From Flavobacteriaceae bacterium bin25 (GTDB taxonomy: Bacteria > Bacteroidota > Bacteroidia > Flavobacteriales > Flavobacteriaceae), in contig MPMN01000003.1 in NCBI GenBank assembly GCA_002238525.1, forward strand, positions 1-64,000: a stretch of DNA of 64,000 bases, written 5' to 3'. Within the stretch, counting starts at the first letter, position 1. Every line of letters begins with the position of its first letter. This document shows, in pieces, positions 48,435-57,130 of this stretch. The position numbers were made by a program, and so were the translations under genes. A model generated the notes under the pieces. That model saw nothing but the letters and a program-made list of their open reading frames with translations. It ran no database searches and was not told the origin of the DNA.

Positions 48435-49591
48435 GGTAATTCCAATTTCAAATGATTAGCGTATCCTTGAAATGATCCTCCGTACAAATCTGTTAGCTCG
48501 TAGGCTTCTTTAAAGCCAATCCTACCCTCTTGAGCAGCAAATAAAATATTAGTGAAAAACTTTATTCCAATCCTAGCATTTTGGGTGTTATAGAAATTTC
48601 CGCCCTCTGAGCTACTGACGGCATTCTTCTTTCTTTCCTTCTCATCGGACAAGTATGAGTTGTAATACTCTAAATACTCATTTTTATCTATAAGATACAA
48701 GTCATAAGACCTTCGACAGATCACAAGTGGGCTCACTTTAAAAACTTTGGCAAGTTTTCTGAAACGATCTTCTTTTTCTGAAAACTCCAACCATTTTTCC
48801 TTCAACTGAACAGTAGGCACTAAAAACTCAGCAGCACACCTATTACACCATTTTTCGATTTCAGAACTACCAGGCAATAGAAATTCAAGACTTGAGAGTC
48901 CCTTCCCTCCAAGCCAAATATGAGCTAATTCATGGGCTAGAGTAAAAATTTGAGCAGACTTAGAATCTGACCCATTAACAAAAATGAGGGGAGCATATGA
49001 ATCTGAAAGAGCAAAACCACGAAATTCTTCTACGCTCAATTTTCTACTTGTGTCATTTCCAACCACACCATTGATTACTGCAGTAATACCTATATCTTCA
49101 ATTTTGGCTCGCAATCCATTAACTGCATTTTCCCAATTGTTCATTGAAGATGCCCAACCAGATTCTATACCCAGAGACCTTTGAATCATTCTTGCGATAA
49201 CATGTGGGTGATCAGTAATATTTGCACTACCAACAAATTTTAATGGTTCAACACCTGAGTCGATTAAATAATCCCGCAACCAATCTTGTCTACTTTGCAT
49301 TGTATAAATGGTTTCAAGCAAATTGGGACTATGTTTTACTTTTGAAAGACCTTGAATCGTACGATAATCCGTAATGGGCATTTTCCTCTCAGGTGGCTTA
49401 TTTAGAAAAAAATAACCGAATGGCGTATAGGTTGCCTTAGCAAATTTCTCTAATTGCTTAAATGTTGGCTTTCCCCCCTTGTAAATCCAACTATGAAGAC
49501 TAGGAAACTTCACTACTAAATCATCAAACTCCCGCCCGGAACGATCACAAGCCCAAAGTAACAGATCTGGAGATACACTAACCTTGCCCAT
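48431..49591 (-). CDS. ImmA/IrrE metallopeptidase with N-terminal XRE-like region
   Basis: The protein starts MGKVSVSPDLLLWACDRSGRE, the usual N-terminus of XRE-ImmA fusions, with a helix-turn-helix-like segment to about residue 65. TLAHELAHIWLGG gives the HExxH zinc site (about residue 224), with the downstream acidic residue in EIEKWCNRCAAEFLVP. Such peptidases cleave a repressor or antitoxin. The ATG at 49591 is preferred over the TTG at 49603 because a TAATTTTG -7 box ends only 9 bases upstream. Pairs with the PIN gene. Confidence 0.85.
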   Translation of the reverse strand: MGKVSVSPDLLLWACDRSGREFDDLVVKFPSLHSWIYKGGKPTFKQLEKFAKATYTPFGYFFLNKPPERKMPITDYRTIQGLSKVKHSPNLLETIYTMQSRQDWLRDYLIDSGVEPLKFVGSANITDHPHVIARMIQRSLGIESGWASSMNNWENAVNGLRAKIEDIGITAVINGVVGNDTSRKLSVEEFRGFALSDSYAPLIFVNGSDSKSAQIFTLAHELAHIWLGGKGLSSLEFLLPGSSEIEKWCNRCAAEFLVPTVQLKEKWLEFSEKEDRFRKLAKVFKVSPLVICRRSYDLYLIDKNEYLEYYNSYLSDEKERKKNAVSSSEGGNFYNTQNARIGIKFFTNILFAAQEGRIGFKEAYELTDLYGGSFQGYANHLKLELP

Positions 49592-49600
49592 ATTCAAATT

Positions 49601-49608
49601 CAAAATTA
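49601..49608 (-). promoter_or_regulatory. -7 box (TAATTTTG) for the ImmA-PIN operon
   Basis: TAATTTTG on the minus strand fits TAnnTTTG. Transcription would start almost at the ATG at 49591, which decides the start codon. Confidence 0.45.
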
Positions 49609-49818
49609 CAATTAATAAGGCACAACAAACCTGCTTCTATCTTTGACGCTGAAAGGCCTAATAGTAGAAGGAACCTAAGTATAAAACCATCAATGAGAAT
49701 AAAATACGGCCGGAGATGATTCTATACTGACCAGCCATTGGGACGAAAAATAAACAATCTATAATGTAGGAGATAAAATAGATGAAAGATTTATGGAATA
49801 AAATTTCGCCGCTATAAA

Positions 49819-51270
49819 TTATTTGTCGTATTCCTTAATGAAAAGTTTGATTCTATTGATGATTTCCTTTAAATCACGATTAACCCATTCGTAATTAGCA
49901 CTGAAATAACTATGTATTTCGGATTCTACTTCTCTATAATTTTCAGTTTTTATACTAAACTCCAACTTAAAACCTCTATTAGGATCTGAAGTTTGATATC
50001 CATTCAGTCTCTGTTTTACATTTTTAGCAATACCCACTTTATATCCCTTATGGTTAGGATTACTAATTACATATATATATTTTTTTGGCTTACTATTTTC
50101 CTTACTTAGAATTGGCGAATTTGTTGTAAAATTTATCGGTCTATTTATGTTAAAAACACCAAACTGCTTGTAATTCCCATTAAATCCTTCCACTTCTTCA
50201 CTCAATCTTTCCTTAACAATCTCAAATGCTTTTACAGAAATATCAATGCCAACCCATTGTCTTTCTAGTTTTTCGGCGGCAATCAATGCTGTAGCGCAAC
50301 CACAAAATGGATCTAAAACCATATCCTTTTCATCAGTAGAATTTAAAATGAGCCTCTCCAATAGTACTAACGGCTTTTGAGTTGGATATCCCTTTTTTTC
50401 TTTTTTAGACATTTTGGTTGTAGGAATGTCATTCCATAGATCAATCATCGGTTTACCCTTCCATTCATCCTCATACATTTTATACCTTAACCTGCCATTC
50501 TTTGTCTTATAAATCAGATACGGATTCTCTTTTATTCTTTCATCAAATGTTTGTTGGCTCCATATCCAACCTACATCAGTCTTATAAACTTCTCCATTTA
50601 CAATTCTTTCCTCTCCTTTGTATTTGTAATTTGAAGATTTTTCTAAGGCTATATGTTGAAACCTTCTCCCAGTTTCTTTTTCGATATGTTTAAAATGTTT
50701 TTTTCGATATTCAACTCTTTTTACGTAAAGAGTATTCGATTGGAATTCATCAGTTTTTTGGTAATACAGTATTGCATCTGTTACTCTATCAAACCCCTTC
50801 TTTTTTAATGAATGGGACTGATACCTCTGCCAATTGATTTCATTAATGAAATTCTTTCTACCAAATACAATATCTAACATTATTTTTATATAGTGCTGCA
50901 TGGTATCATCACAATGATAGAATAGACAACCATCATCTTTAAGGACTCGATGACATTCTATTAATCTAATCGCCATATATGCTATATAAGCAACATCGCT
51001 TTCATTAGCGTAAAATGGCATGGTTTCTAAAAAGTCATAAAGCTCTTTATGTTCTACTTTAAACTCATCTTTCCATTCATCTTTATAGTCTTCTTTTCCA
51101 AAAATATCTTTGAATGTTGCCCCCTTTGCACTACTACCAATTGGTGCTGTAAATGATTTATTCTTATTAAAAGGTGGGTCTAAATAAATCATATCTACAC
51201 AGTCACTATCAATATTCCTCAAGACATCTAAGTTGTCTTTACAATAAATTGTTCTGTTATTTATGTTCAT
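49819..51270 (-). CDS. DNA methyltransferase with C-terminal GIY-YIG domain
   Basis: The catalytic motif MIYLDPPFNKN (about residue 30) precedes SAM motif I VLDPFCGCATALIAAEKL (about 315), the beta-type order for N6-adenine or N4-cytosine methylases. The C-terminal 80 residues (YIYVISNPNHKGYKVGIAKNVKQRLNGY, then a Glu in REVESEIHSYF) form a GIY-YIG/T5orf172-like domain. The fusion suggests a single-chain restriction-modification or DNA-mismatch type enzyme; no separate endonuclease lies beside it. It is isolated by about 200 bases from the ImmA operon. Confidence 0.85.
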   Translation of the reverse strand: MNINNRTIYCKDNLDVLRNIDSDCVDMIYLDPPFNKNKSFTAPIGSSAKGATFKDIFGKEDYKDEWKDEFKVEHKELYDFLETMPFYANESDVAYIAYMAIRLIECHRVLKDDGCLFYHCDDTMQHYIKIMLDIVFGRKNFINEINWQRYQSHSLKKKGFDRVTDAILYYQKTDEFQSNTLYVKRVEYRKKHFKHIEKETGRRFQHIALEKSSNYKYKGEERIVNGEVYKTDVGWIWSQQTFDERIKENPYLIYKTKNGRLRYKMYEDEWKGKPMIDLWNDIPTTKMSKKEKKGYPTQKPLVLLERLILNSTDEKDMVLDPFCGCATALIAAEKLERQWVGIDISVKAFEIVKERLSEEVEGFNGNYKQFGVFNINRPINFTTNSPILSKENSKPKKYIYVISNPNHKGYKVGIAKNVKQRLNGYQTSDPNRGFKLEFSIKTENYREVESEIHSYFSANYEWVNRDLKEIINRIKLFIKEYDK

Positions 51271-51801
51271 TTAATTCAATCTTATTGAATAAGATGAGTA
51301 GCTTTTTATCAAATTTTATAATGATGACCCATATTTATTTTCGATATTTTTACCTGCTATTTCTGTTTCCGTAGCTTGGAATTATCCCGTAAAATACACA
51401 AATAATAATCAAGTGAATAAATAAATCAACTGATTTTCGATTATCGGAATAATTACCAAGATCCAATTGACTAGGAGTACCAGTTATGATCAAATATAGA
51501 AATAATTTATCACGCAAATAATATGGAAGCATTTTTTAAAAGTAATCTTGTACAATACGAACATGTGATAGTTTGGAAAATTTAACTGGCCGTCCGATCC
51601 GTTTTATTATTTAGGTAGATATCACATTTTGGTTTTACATAAGAGATCCCAATAAATCCGACATTCTCCAATAGATATGGAATATAAACGCACTATTTCC
51701 TATGCCATTCTAATGGATAACATTGTAAAGATTATTTATTTAAGCAATTATATGGGTAATTGTTGATTGTCTTTTATTTTTGTCTGCTGGTATAACAATT
51801 T
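51271..51801. other. Intergenic region, nothing recognised except a -7 box
   Basis: About 530 AT-rich bases. TATTTTTG at 51775-51782 fits the -7 consensus, 19 bases before serS. No gene or repeat was found in the rest. Confidence 0.4.
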
Positions 51802-53085
51802 ATGCTTACAGTAAAATACATCAGAGAACATACTGAAAAGATAATCGAAAGTCAAAAAAAAAGAGGCCTTGACGTAGAAAAACAACTACATCAAATTTTA
51901 TCCCTTGATTTTTCAAAAAGAAGCATCCAAAAAAAACTCAATTCCATTCAGGCAGAAATAAACTCTAGAAATAGTCTGATTCCCCAATTGATAAAGAGTG
52001 GCCAACACAAAGAAGCTCAAGACTTAATTAAAAAAAACAGCTCGCTCAAAAAGTCTACTGGACAATTGAGTCAAGAATTTCAACAGAACCAGAAGAAACT
52101 TAACAACTACCTCATAGATATACCCAATATTCCTCATCCCGAAGTACCTGAGGGAACGACAGCAGACCATAATGTTGAAATCTTTAACTCAGGTAAAATT
52201 CCCCAAATTCTCAATAAAGCACTCCCCCACTGGGAACTTGCTTCTAAGCAAAATTTAATACAGTTTGAAAATGGCGTTAAACTTTCTGGTCGTGGTTTTC
52301 CGGTATATGTTGGAAAACTAGCCCAATTACAACGAGGTCTTGTAAATTTTTTTTTAGACCAAAATATTCAAGCTGGATATAAAGAATATGCTCTGCCTAT
52401 TCTAGTGAACGAACAATCAGGATTTGCAACCGGACAATTACCTGATAAAGAAGGCCAAATGTATCATATCGAGAAAGATAATCTCTACTTGATTCCAACC
52501 TCAGAAGTTCCTCTAACAAATCTTTATCGAGATAGTTATTTGAAGGAATCTGACCTACCCATAAAAATGACTAGTTATACCCCATGTTTCAGAAGAGAAG
52601 CTGGGAGCTATGGTAAAGATGTTAAGGGCCTCAACCGATTACACCAATTCGATAAAGTGGAAATTGTACGAATCGAAAAACCGGAGAACTCCTCCAATGC
52701 TCTTCAAGAGATGATTGCTCATGTCAAGAGGATTCTCACATTATTGGAGCTACCCTTTAGGGTTCTAAAATTGTGTGGCGGAGATCTGGGGTTTACCGCC
52801 TCAATTACTTATGATTTTGAAGTGTATTCAGCTGCCCAAGAGAAGTGGCTTGAGGTTAGCTCTGTTTCCAATTTTGAGTCCTACCAATCCAATAGGCTCC
52901 AATTACGCTATCGTGATAAACATCATAATAGACACTTGCTCCATACCCTAAATGGTAGCGCCCTTGCCCTCCCTAGGATTTTGGCTTGTATGATTGAGAA
53001 TTTTCAAGATTCGACAAAATTGATCATTCCTAAAGCTGTGGCAGAATATACTGGTTTTGACTCTATAGAATTCTCTGACTCGTAA
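51802..53085 (+). CDS. serS: Seryl-tRNA synthetase
   Basis: A class II synthetase. The N-terminal long antiparallel coiled coil (residues about 10-105) that reads the tRNA variable arm is followed by motif 2 CFRREAGSYGKDVKGLNRLHQF (about 260-281) and motif 3 NGSALALPRILACMIENFQ. Length 427 is standard. The gene stands after an accessory block and before rsmA. Confidence 0.95.
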   Translation: MLTVKYIREHTEKIIESQKKRGLDVEKQLHQILSLDFSKRSIQKKLNSIQAEINSRNSLIPQLIKSGQHKEAQDLIKKNSSLKKSTGQLSQEFQQNQKKLNNYLIDIPNIPHPEVPEGTTADHNVEIFNSGKIPQILNKALPHWELASKQNLIQFENGVKLSGRGFPVYVGKLAQLQRGLVNFFLDQNIQAGYKEYALPILVNEQSGFATGQLPDKEGQMYHIEKDNLYLIPTSEVPLTNLYRDSYLKESDLPIKMTSYTPCFRREAGSYGKDVKGLNRLHQFDKVEIVRIEKPENSSNALQEMIAHVKRILTLLELPFRVLKLCGGDLGFTASITYDFEVYSAAQEKWLEVSSVSNFESYQSNRLQLRYRDKHHNRHLLHTLNGSALALPRILACMIENFQDSTKLIIPKAVAEYTGFDSIEFSDS

Positions 53086-53267
53086 AACCATCTTCTATAC
53101 TAATTCAACCGAAGCTAATCTTATCATTCAACAATTGATTTCTGAATTTGAGTGTATTTGAACTTAACCTTATGGTTTTTTGTTTTTAGAATTAAAATTG
53201 GTAATGCCAGATACAATATAAGTGAAATATCCTATAGTTTTTACCGAAGATTACTCTGCATCCGGAG

Positions 53268-53297
53268 TTTGATGTATAGACTATTGACTTACCTTTG
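53268..53297 (+). promoter_or_regulatory. Bacteroidota promoter (TTTG, 18 bases, TACCTTTG) for rsmA
   Basis: A TTTG -33 element at 53268-53271 and TACCTTTG -7 element at 53290-53297 are separated by 18 bases, a full match to the primary-sigma promoter of Bacteroidota. The leader to the ATG at 53339 would be about 35 bases. Confidence 0.65.
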
Positions 53298-53338
53298 GTA
53301 AATAATCAAGTTATACCCATAACTCCAAATCATAAACC

Positions 53339-54121
53339 ATGTTTCGGTTTGCCAAAAAATTTGGACAACACCACCTGACAGAAATAACCACTGCTCGTCG
53401 GATTGTTAAATCTATGCCCATAAATTCTTGTAAAAATGTTCTAGAAGTAGGACCAGGAGTAGGAGCACTTACAAAACACTTGATTAAAGAAAAAATCAAT
53501 CTCACAGTTGTAGAAATCGATCCAAAATCAATCGAACTTCTTCAAATTAATGTGCCAAGTTTAGAAATTAATATCATCGTTAAAGACTTTTTAAAACTAG
53601 ACATCGAAGAAGTTTTTGACAAGCAACAATTTTCTCTGATCGGCAACTTTCCTTACAATATCTCTTCCCAAATTCTATTTAGACTCATCAAATATCGTCA
53701 TCTAATACCCAATCTGTTGGGTATGTTCCAAAAAGAAGTTGCCCATAGAATTGCTAGCACACCCGGTTCTAGACAATATGGTATTTTATCAGTATTAATA
53801 CAGTTATTTTATCAAGTAGAAATATTGTTTGATGTACCATCAACACAGTTCTATCCCAAACCAAAAGTAGATTCAAGTGTAATTCGATTGACCAGATTAA
53901 TTGATCACGAATACCCATGTAATATCGATTTATTGTTTAAAATTGTCCAAACAAGTTTTAATCAACGTAGAAAAAAACTCAGAAACAGTCTAAAGCGATT
54001 TTTGATTCCCGAATCCCTATTTCAAGATGAATTATTTTCTAAACGTCCAGAAGAACTTTCCAGTATGGAATTTGTAGATATCACTAGAAAATTGGAAAAT
54101 GCAAGGCTTCCAAATAAATAA
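53339..54121 (+). CDS. rsmA: 16S rRNA dimethyladenosine transferase
   Basis: KsgA/RsmA dimethylates two adjacent adenines near the 3' end of 16S rRNA. It shows FGQHHLT at the N-terminus, motif I VLEVGPGVGALTKHL (about 38), catalytic LIGNFPYNISSQILF (about 100) and FNQRRKKLRNSLK in the C-terminal domain. Length 260 is usual. It overlaps mgtE by 23 bases. Confidence 0.95.
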   Translation: MFRFAKKFGQHHLTEITTARRIVKSMPINSCKNVLEVGPGVGALTKHLIKEKINLTVVEIDPKSIELLQINVPSLEINIIVKDFLKLDIEEVFDKQQFSLIGNFPYNISSQILFRLIKYRHLIPNLLGMFQKEVAHRIASTPGSRQYGILSVLIQLFYQVEILFDVPSTQFYPKPKVDSSVIRLTRLIDHEYPCNIDLLFKIVQTSFNQRRKKLRNSLKRFLIPESLFQDELFSKRPEELSSMEFVDITRKLENARLPNK

Positions 54122-55457
54122 TGCAATAATAGAAGAAATCCAAAATTGGATTGAACTTAAGGAAGATCACAAGCTAAAAGAAAAACTTCTTTCTGCACAC
54201 TACGCCGATATTGCTGAAATATTTGAGAGATTGCCTCAAGATCAAGCAGTATACCTTTTTAAGCTAATTGATACCAAGAAAACTGCTGATGCACTAGCAG
54301 AAGTTGATGAAGATACGAGACTAGAAATTCTCAAGAAACTTACACCCAAAGAAATTGCCCAAGAAATTCAAGAACTAGATACCGACGATGCAGCCGATGT
54401 AGTTGGTGAACTTCCCCAAGATAGACAATCACGGGTGATGGAGCAAATCAATGATGGAAATCTTCTCCAACACATCAGAGAACTTCTGAAATACCAGGAA
54501 AACACTGCTGGTGCTATCATGGCAAAGGAACTCATTAAAGTGCACTTGGACACAAAAATCACTGATTGCTTAACTGAAATGAGATCAATGGCGAAGAATG
54601 TAAAAAGAGTGCATTCAATATATGTAGTTGATGATCACCATAAATTATTGGGAAGGCTTTCTCTAAAAGATCTCATCACAGCTCAAGAGCATGCCACCGT
54701 AAAAGACATATATATTCCTAAGGTTGACTATGTGCATGATCAAAGGCCTATGGAAGATGTCGTACGCATCATGCGCAAATACGATTTAGAAGCACTCCCC
54801 GTTGTTGATGACCAAACTCGTTTGATCGGAAGAATAACCATTGATGATGCCGTTGATTTTTTTGCAGAAGCGGCAGAAGAAGATTATTTTTTGAGTGCAG
54901 GTGTTTCAACCCCAGTTGAAATATATGATTCGGTAATTGATTTAACTCGAGCTAGATTACCTTGGTTACTACTAGGTTTATTTGGTGGGCTCGGCACTGT
55001 ATTTATTCTCCAAGGTTATGAATCCATAATGGAAAGTCAAAGCCTCAGGGCATTGTTTTTTTATACTCCATTGATAAGCGCAATGGCAGGAAATGTCGGT
55101 GTTCAATCTTCTGCTATAATTGTTCAAGGTATCGCTAATAATATCATCAGAGGATCTATTCACAAGCTGCTATTTAAAGAATTTGGACTCAGTCTAATCA
55201 ATGGGATCGCTCTCGGTGGTTTAATCATTCTATTTGGGTTAGCCATTAATCAAGATTTAAGATTTAGTCTGACAATAGCCTTGTCTCTATATGTAGTCAT
55301 AATCGTTGCGGGGATTATCGGAACTTTAGTTCCACTTATTCTTAATAAATGGAGACTTGATCCAGCACTAGCTACGGGTCCATTTATTACTACCAGTAAC
55401 GATATATTCAGTATTCTATTATTTTTTTATATCGCCAAGGTATCTTTGGGATTTTAA
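54099..55457 (+). CDS. mgtE: MgtE magnesium transporter
   Basis: The N-terminal superhelical MgtE domain (about residues 20-125; AADVVGELPQDRQSRVMEQI) is followed by two CBS domains (about 130-255; TDCLTEMRSMAK, LPVVDDQTRLIGRITIDDAVD). Five membrane helices follow, with GNVGVQSSAIIVQG and the terminal PFITTSNDIFSI, typical of the Mg2+ channel pore. The CBS/N region closes the pore at high Mg2+. The start overlaps rsmA because no later start fits. It overlaps the next gene by TAATG. Confidence 0.93.
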   Translation: MQGFQINNAIIEEIQNWIELKEDHKLKEKLLSAHYADIAEIFERLPQDQAVYLFKLIDTKKTADALAEVDEDTRLEILKKLTPKEIAQEIQELDTDDAADVVGELPQDRQSRVMEQINDGNLLQHIRELLKYQENTAGAIMAKELIKVHLDTKITDCLTEMRSMAKNVKRVHSIYVVDDHHKLLGRLSLKDLITAQEHATVKDIYIPKVDYVHDQRPMEDVVRIMRKYDLEALPVVDDQTRLIGRITIDDAVDFFAEAAEEDYFLSAGVSTPVEIYDSVIDLTRARLPWLLLGLFGGLGTVFILQGYESIMESQSLRALFFYTPLISAMAGNVGVQSSAIIVQGIANNIIRGSIHKLLFKEFGLSLINGIALGGLIILFGLAINQDLRFSLTIALSLYVVIIVAGIIGTLVPLILNKWRLDPALATGPFITTSNDIFSILLFFYIAKVSLGF

Positions 55458-56404
55458 TGGCTACCCCAAAAATTTTACATCTAGAGAAAAATCATCCCCA
55501 CCTAATTCAAAACCTTTCTGATTTGGGGTTTGAAAACATCATATCCTATGATAGTGATTTAGATGAAATTCAAAAACTGATCACTTCGGTGGAAGGATTG
55601 ATAATCCGAAGTCGCATACCTATAGATAGTCGGATTTTAGACCATGCCAAAAAACTAAAATTTATTGCTCGTGTGGGCTCAGGCTTAGAAAATATACACC
55701 TCAGCTCTGACCAAGCAAAAAGAATAAAATTAATTTCAGCTCCAGAGGGCAATAGCAATGCCGTTGGAGAGCATGCTCTTGGTATGTTGTTGACACTCTT
55801 GAACAAACTTTACCAAGCCAATAAATCCGTTTGTAGTCACAATTGGTCTCGTGAAGAATTTAGGGGTACCGAACTCAGCGGCAAAACTGTCGGGATTATT
55901 GGATATGGCCATACCGGCAAAGCTTTTGCTAAAAATTTATTTGGGTTCGCAACCAAAGTATATTGTTATGATATACTTCCCCAAAAGGGCAATTTGTATG
56001 CAAAACAAGTCCCCTTAAAGCAAATATTTCAATCAGCTGATGTGATAAGTTTTCATGTTTCGGAAAATCCCAATTCATATCATATGTTGGACAGCAATTT
56101 TATCCATCAAATGAAAAAATCATTTTGGTTAATCAACACCTCAAGAGGATCTGTAGTCAATACGATTGATCTAGTTAATGGATTAAAATCAAAAAAAATC
56201 ATAGGAGCAGGATTGGATGTATTAGAATACGAATCCAAAGGGTTTAATTCGGTTTTCAACCAAACTAAAATTCCTAGTGCTCTGAACTATCTCATCCAAT
56301 CTGACCAGGTTATTCTTAGTCCGCATGTGGCTGGCTGGACAATAGAAAGCCACCTTAAATTAGCCCAAACTATCGTTAGAAAAATTAAAGCCCTTTATCA
56401 ATGA
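55457..56404 (+). CDS. D-2-hydroxyacid dehydrogenase, 3-phosphoglycerate dehydrogenase-like
   Basis: A 315-residue protein with substrate loop ARVGSGLENI, NAD-binding VGIIGYGHTGKAFAKNL (about 145-161), a catalytic Arg in LINTSRGSVVNT and the His of SPHVAGWT. It has no C-terminal ACT regulatory domain, so it is a short SerA-type enzyme. It likely starts serine synthesis, but related hydroxyacid dehydrogenases cannot be excluded. It is coupled to mgtE and overlaps the next ATG by 4 bases. Confidence 0.85.
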   Translation: MATPKILHLEKNHPHLIQNLSDLGFENIISYDSDLDEIQKLITSVEGLIIRSRIPIDSRILDHAKKLKFIARVGSGLENIHLSSDQAKRIKLISAPEGNSNAVGEHALGMLLTLLNKLYQANKSVCSHNWSREEFRGTELSGKTVGIIGYGHTGKAFAKNLFGFATKVYCYDILPQKGNLYAKQVPLKQIFQSADVISFHVSENPNSYHMLDSNFIHQMKKSFWLINTSRGSVVNTIDLVNGLKSKKIIGAGLDVLEYESKGFNSVFNQTKIPSALNYLIQSDQVILSPHVAGWTIESHLKLAQTIVRKIKALYQ

Positions 56405-56823
56405 AAAAAATCTTGGTTTTATGCACTGGAAATTCATGTAGGTCGCAAATTGCCCATGGTTTTTTGAACTACTATACAGGAAATATTCATCGGGTTTATA
56501 GTGCAGGCACAAACCCTCATCAAATTAATCCCCTTGCTATAAAAACGATGACGGAAGTAGGAATAGATATTTCATTTCACACTTCTAACGATTTAAGAGA
56601 GTATTTAGGAATTGACTTTGATTTCATCATCACTGTTTGCGATCATGCGAATGAAAATTGCCCAATTTTTCCAAATTCAACAGCTTTTAGAATTCATCAA
56701 AACTTTAAAGACCCATCCAAAGTAGTTGGTTCGGAAAAACAAATTTTGGCTGCTTTTGAAAAATGCAGAGAAGACATTTCGGAATTTTGTTTGGAATTTT
56801 CTAAAACCTACCTTGCTAATTAA
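56401..56823 (+). CDS. ArsC-type arsenate reductase / low-molecular-weight phosphatase family
   Basis: An N-terminal P-loop LCTGNSCRSQIAHG (CX5R), SAGTNPHQINPLAIKTM and a later CDHANENCPIFP cysteine pair are typical of the thioredoxin-coupled arsenate reductase group. The final catalytic Asp-Pro lies in NFKDPSK. It either reduces arsenate or dephosphorylates proteins; no other ars genes are nearby. It is the last gene of the rsmA-mgtE-serA-like run. Confidence 0.85.
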   Translation: MKKILVLCTGNSCRSQIAHGFLNYYTGNIHRVYSAGTNPHQINPLAIKTMTEVGIDISFHTSNDLREYLGIDFDFIITVCDHANENCPIFPNSTAFRIHQNFKDPSKVVGSEKQILAAFEKCREDISEFCLEFSKTYLAN

Positions 56824-57130
56824 TCGTAGAGTTCCTAGAATATCATACTTGAAAATCTATAATCCGATTCAATTTTCTAAAAGTGAAAAATAAAAAAGAG
56901 GGGAACTTCAGATATATAATTACCTCTAAATTATGAAATTATCTACTGACCTCAATTAAATTATTTTGCTCATAGAATACATAATAAAGCACATGCGTCA
57001 AAACTTGTAACCTCCGTACAATAACCACAAAATCCAGGATCATAACGTCGCGATGGCGAATCGCTATCAGCTATAAAACATCTTAAAATTATGGATCATC
57101 TGTTGAGGACACAAATAAATATGCGTTTGT
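56824..57130. other. Intergenic region with half of a terminator-like sequence
   Basis: AAAAAAGAGGGGAACT at 56892-56907 is identical to the 5' half of the terminator after the phoB-like gene (14290-14305), but the CCCCTCTTTT arm is missing; only a weak CCTCT follows at 56933. Nothing else was recognised. Confidence 0.45.
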
